Made by a program: the position numbers and the translations under genes. Source: Agelaius tricolor (Eukaryota > Chordata > Aves > Passeriformes > Icteridae). Taken from it: a stretch of 64,000 nt of DNA. The notes below the pieces were generated by a model, which saw only the letters and a list, made by a program, of their open reading frames with translations, was not told the origin of the DNA and did no database searches. The DNA lies in contig JALJCS010000001.1 in assembly GCA_023055355.1 (NCBI GenBank), positions 52,457,381 to 52,521,380 on the forward strand, read 5' to 3'. This document shows positions 62,361-64,000 of the stretch, in pieces (position 1 is the stretch's first letter; each line of letters begins with the position of its first letter).

Positions 62361-63680
62361 CATTCTGTGTGCTAAAGAGCAGCATACTGTTAGAATGTAG
62401 TACGGCTTCTGCAAAATCCAAACTTTAATGAGGTGGCAGTAGAGTAATACATCTACTTCTAATTTTTGTAAGTTTAGAAGTGTAGAAGAAATGAGACAAT
62501 GCTGAGAACAGAATAAAAAACAAATGAGGGATTGCAACTTTAAAATTCAAAAGGATTATGGAATTATCTATTTACAAAGTATATGTTTCTTGAAAGGTAG
62601 AAACTACCAGTCACCAAACAGCTCTTCAATCTTGTGAAGAAAAGCATAATAAACCCAATAGCTGATAAAAAGAAATTGAAAGTAAAAGATTAGGCATAAT
62701 TTTCCATTACAGTGATTAAACAATGAAAATCAATTACCAAGGGTTATACTGCTGCTTCTGACTCTTATTATACTTGGCTAAGACTGCCTATCCTTTAAGA
62801 AAAAAGTTCTACCTAAATATAGTGGGGTGCATTCAGCATGGGAGTAACTTTGAATGACTCAGTCTCATTCAAAAAGCAGAAGTTCAGTTGCACCTTCTGC
62901 AATAAATTATGAGCATCGTAAGATTTTAATTAAGGTAATTCTGCACAACATTGGGAGGGGGAAGTTTGCCTGTCAGTGTGAAATTTTACCCTTTTTGTGA
63001 TAGATCTCAGCTTTGCTTCTGTCCAGTACACATGACATACAGCAAAGCCTTCCCTTCAATAGTGTTTGATTTAGTTTAGCTTAGGTTTTAATGCTTGGTC
63101 TGATGCTGAAGCCTCCATCAAATAATCCATTTTGTTTTCTGTTGAAACAGAAACTGGTCCTTGAAAACATCTGCACTGAAACATTTGTCTTTCCCAGGAC
63201 AATCTGTAGTCTTTTGTTACTCTGTGTTAAATGTTGGTGGACCCTTGATAAAACCTACACATGCATTTCTCCTTTTCTTATGAGTTGAATTCTTTAGCCT
63301 GACCATTATAATACTAGCAACCCATTGTTATAAGCCTCAGCACTAGTTCATTTTAATCTGTTCTAGTAGGTTAAATGTTACTTATTATCCTGCCACTGTT
63401 CATTTTGCATGCTGCTTGTACATCTGGGAGACCTCTCCCTCAAAAATGTGCAAGCAAGTCGAGAGGTTGAACTGCTTCCTTCTAAAGCCAGAGTGAAGAA
63501 GGTGCCAGAAGCCACATACACACTAAACTTTCCTGTCACCCTGCAGTGTTGATTTTTTTCTCCTTAAATAGATTTCTTGCTTTCTTGCACATAGATGCAA
63601 GCAGAATTATTTCCCATGGTTATCAAAAGATCTGCAAACAGCAAATAGCCGGCAAGTCTTTCAGATAGCTACAAAAGTAT
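62361..63680. other. Anonymous sequence
   Basis: May include further decayed LINE sequence at its left edge. No gene or other repeat recognised. Confidence 0.45.
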
Positions 63681-63753
63681 TTTTTTTATTTTATTTTATT
63701 TTATTTTATTTTATTTTATTTTATTTTATTTTATTTTATTTTATTTTATTTTT
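63681..63753 (+). repeat. (ATTTT)n pentanucleotide microsatellite
   Basis: About 13 perfect ATTTT units after a leading T run. On the minus strand it reads as AAAAT units. Confidence 0.95.
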
Positions 63754-63799
63754 CTAAAGGTTCCCAGATGAAAATAATTTCCATCTTAAAACACCTTCC

Positions 63800-64000
63800 T
63801 TGTGAGGGAAGGTGGAGGGGCAGGTACTGTTTTCTTCTCTTTGGTGACAATGACAGGACACAAGGGAATGGAATGAAGCTGTGTCAGGGGAGGTTTAGGC
63901 TAGTTATAAGGCAAAGATTTGTCACCCAGAAGGTAGTTTGTCACTGGAACAAGGTCCCTAGGAAGTGGTCACAGAACCAAGCCTGATGGAGCTCGAGAAG
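63800..64000 (+). mobile_element. CR1 LINE fragment, sense, cut by window end
   Basis: GAGGGAAGGTGGAGGGGCAGG, then TCTTTGGTGACAATGACAGG, then GGGGAGGTTTAGGCTAG and CACCCAGAAGGTAGTTTGTC match the sense strand of the CR1 ORF2 3' coding region. Translated, it reads DRTQGNGMKL, then GRFRLVIRQRF, then VCHWNKVPRK, the counterpart of the region seen in the antisense copy at 10575-11040. A small deletion near 63958-63962 shifts the frame just after HWNKVP. The 3' untranslated end lies beyond the window. Confidence 0.9.

Overview
The window reads as a stretch of bird nuclear genome that is intergenic or lies inside a very long intron. It is AT-rich throughout. No open frame exceeds about 150 codons, and I recognise no cellular protein-coding exon and no RNA gene. 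The avian assignment rests on the repeats: several CR1 LINE fragments, one of them with the typical 3' untranslated end and the C-terminal ORF2 reading frame, and a roughly 0.97 kb LTR-like element of a type I associate with bird genomes. The LTR type suggests a neoavian bird, but that is from memory and was not tested.

Layout. Positions 1-10.5 kb are AT-rich single-copy-looking sequence with a long GGAA array (608-696), a possible reverse-transcriptase relic (about 1730-1795), an A/C-rich simple repeat, a T run and an AG array. A clear antisense CR1 lies at 10575-11040. From 11 to 45 kb there is mostly anonymous sequence interrupted by simple repeats (GGTT, TTG, TA, A/C-rich), small tandem duplications and several perfect inverted repeats (16050-16079, 19220-19239, 35594-35613, 41862-41893). 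A perfect TAA array (45236-45304) is followed by a degenerate antisense CR1 (about 45397-45530). A 44-bp near-perfect tandem duplication lies at 50042-50129. The solo-LTR-like element occupies 53183-54149. A second block at 55020-55320 has a CCAAT box, a TATA-like box and a duplicated module, and may be another, older LTR. A CR1 3' tail lies at 55948-56000, a decayed LINE reverse-transcriptase relic at about 62195-62360, and an ATTTT array at 63681-63753, followed by a sense CR1 cut off by the window edge (63800-64000).

Nothing here forms an operon, pathway or defence system, and I found no previously undescribed biological system. The most useful observations are the mobile-element fossils, the promoter-like block near 55 kb, the inverted repeats, and two stretches that could be conserved non-coding elements. 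All of these need alignment to other bird genomes or a repeat library, which I could not run.
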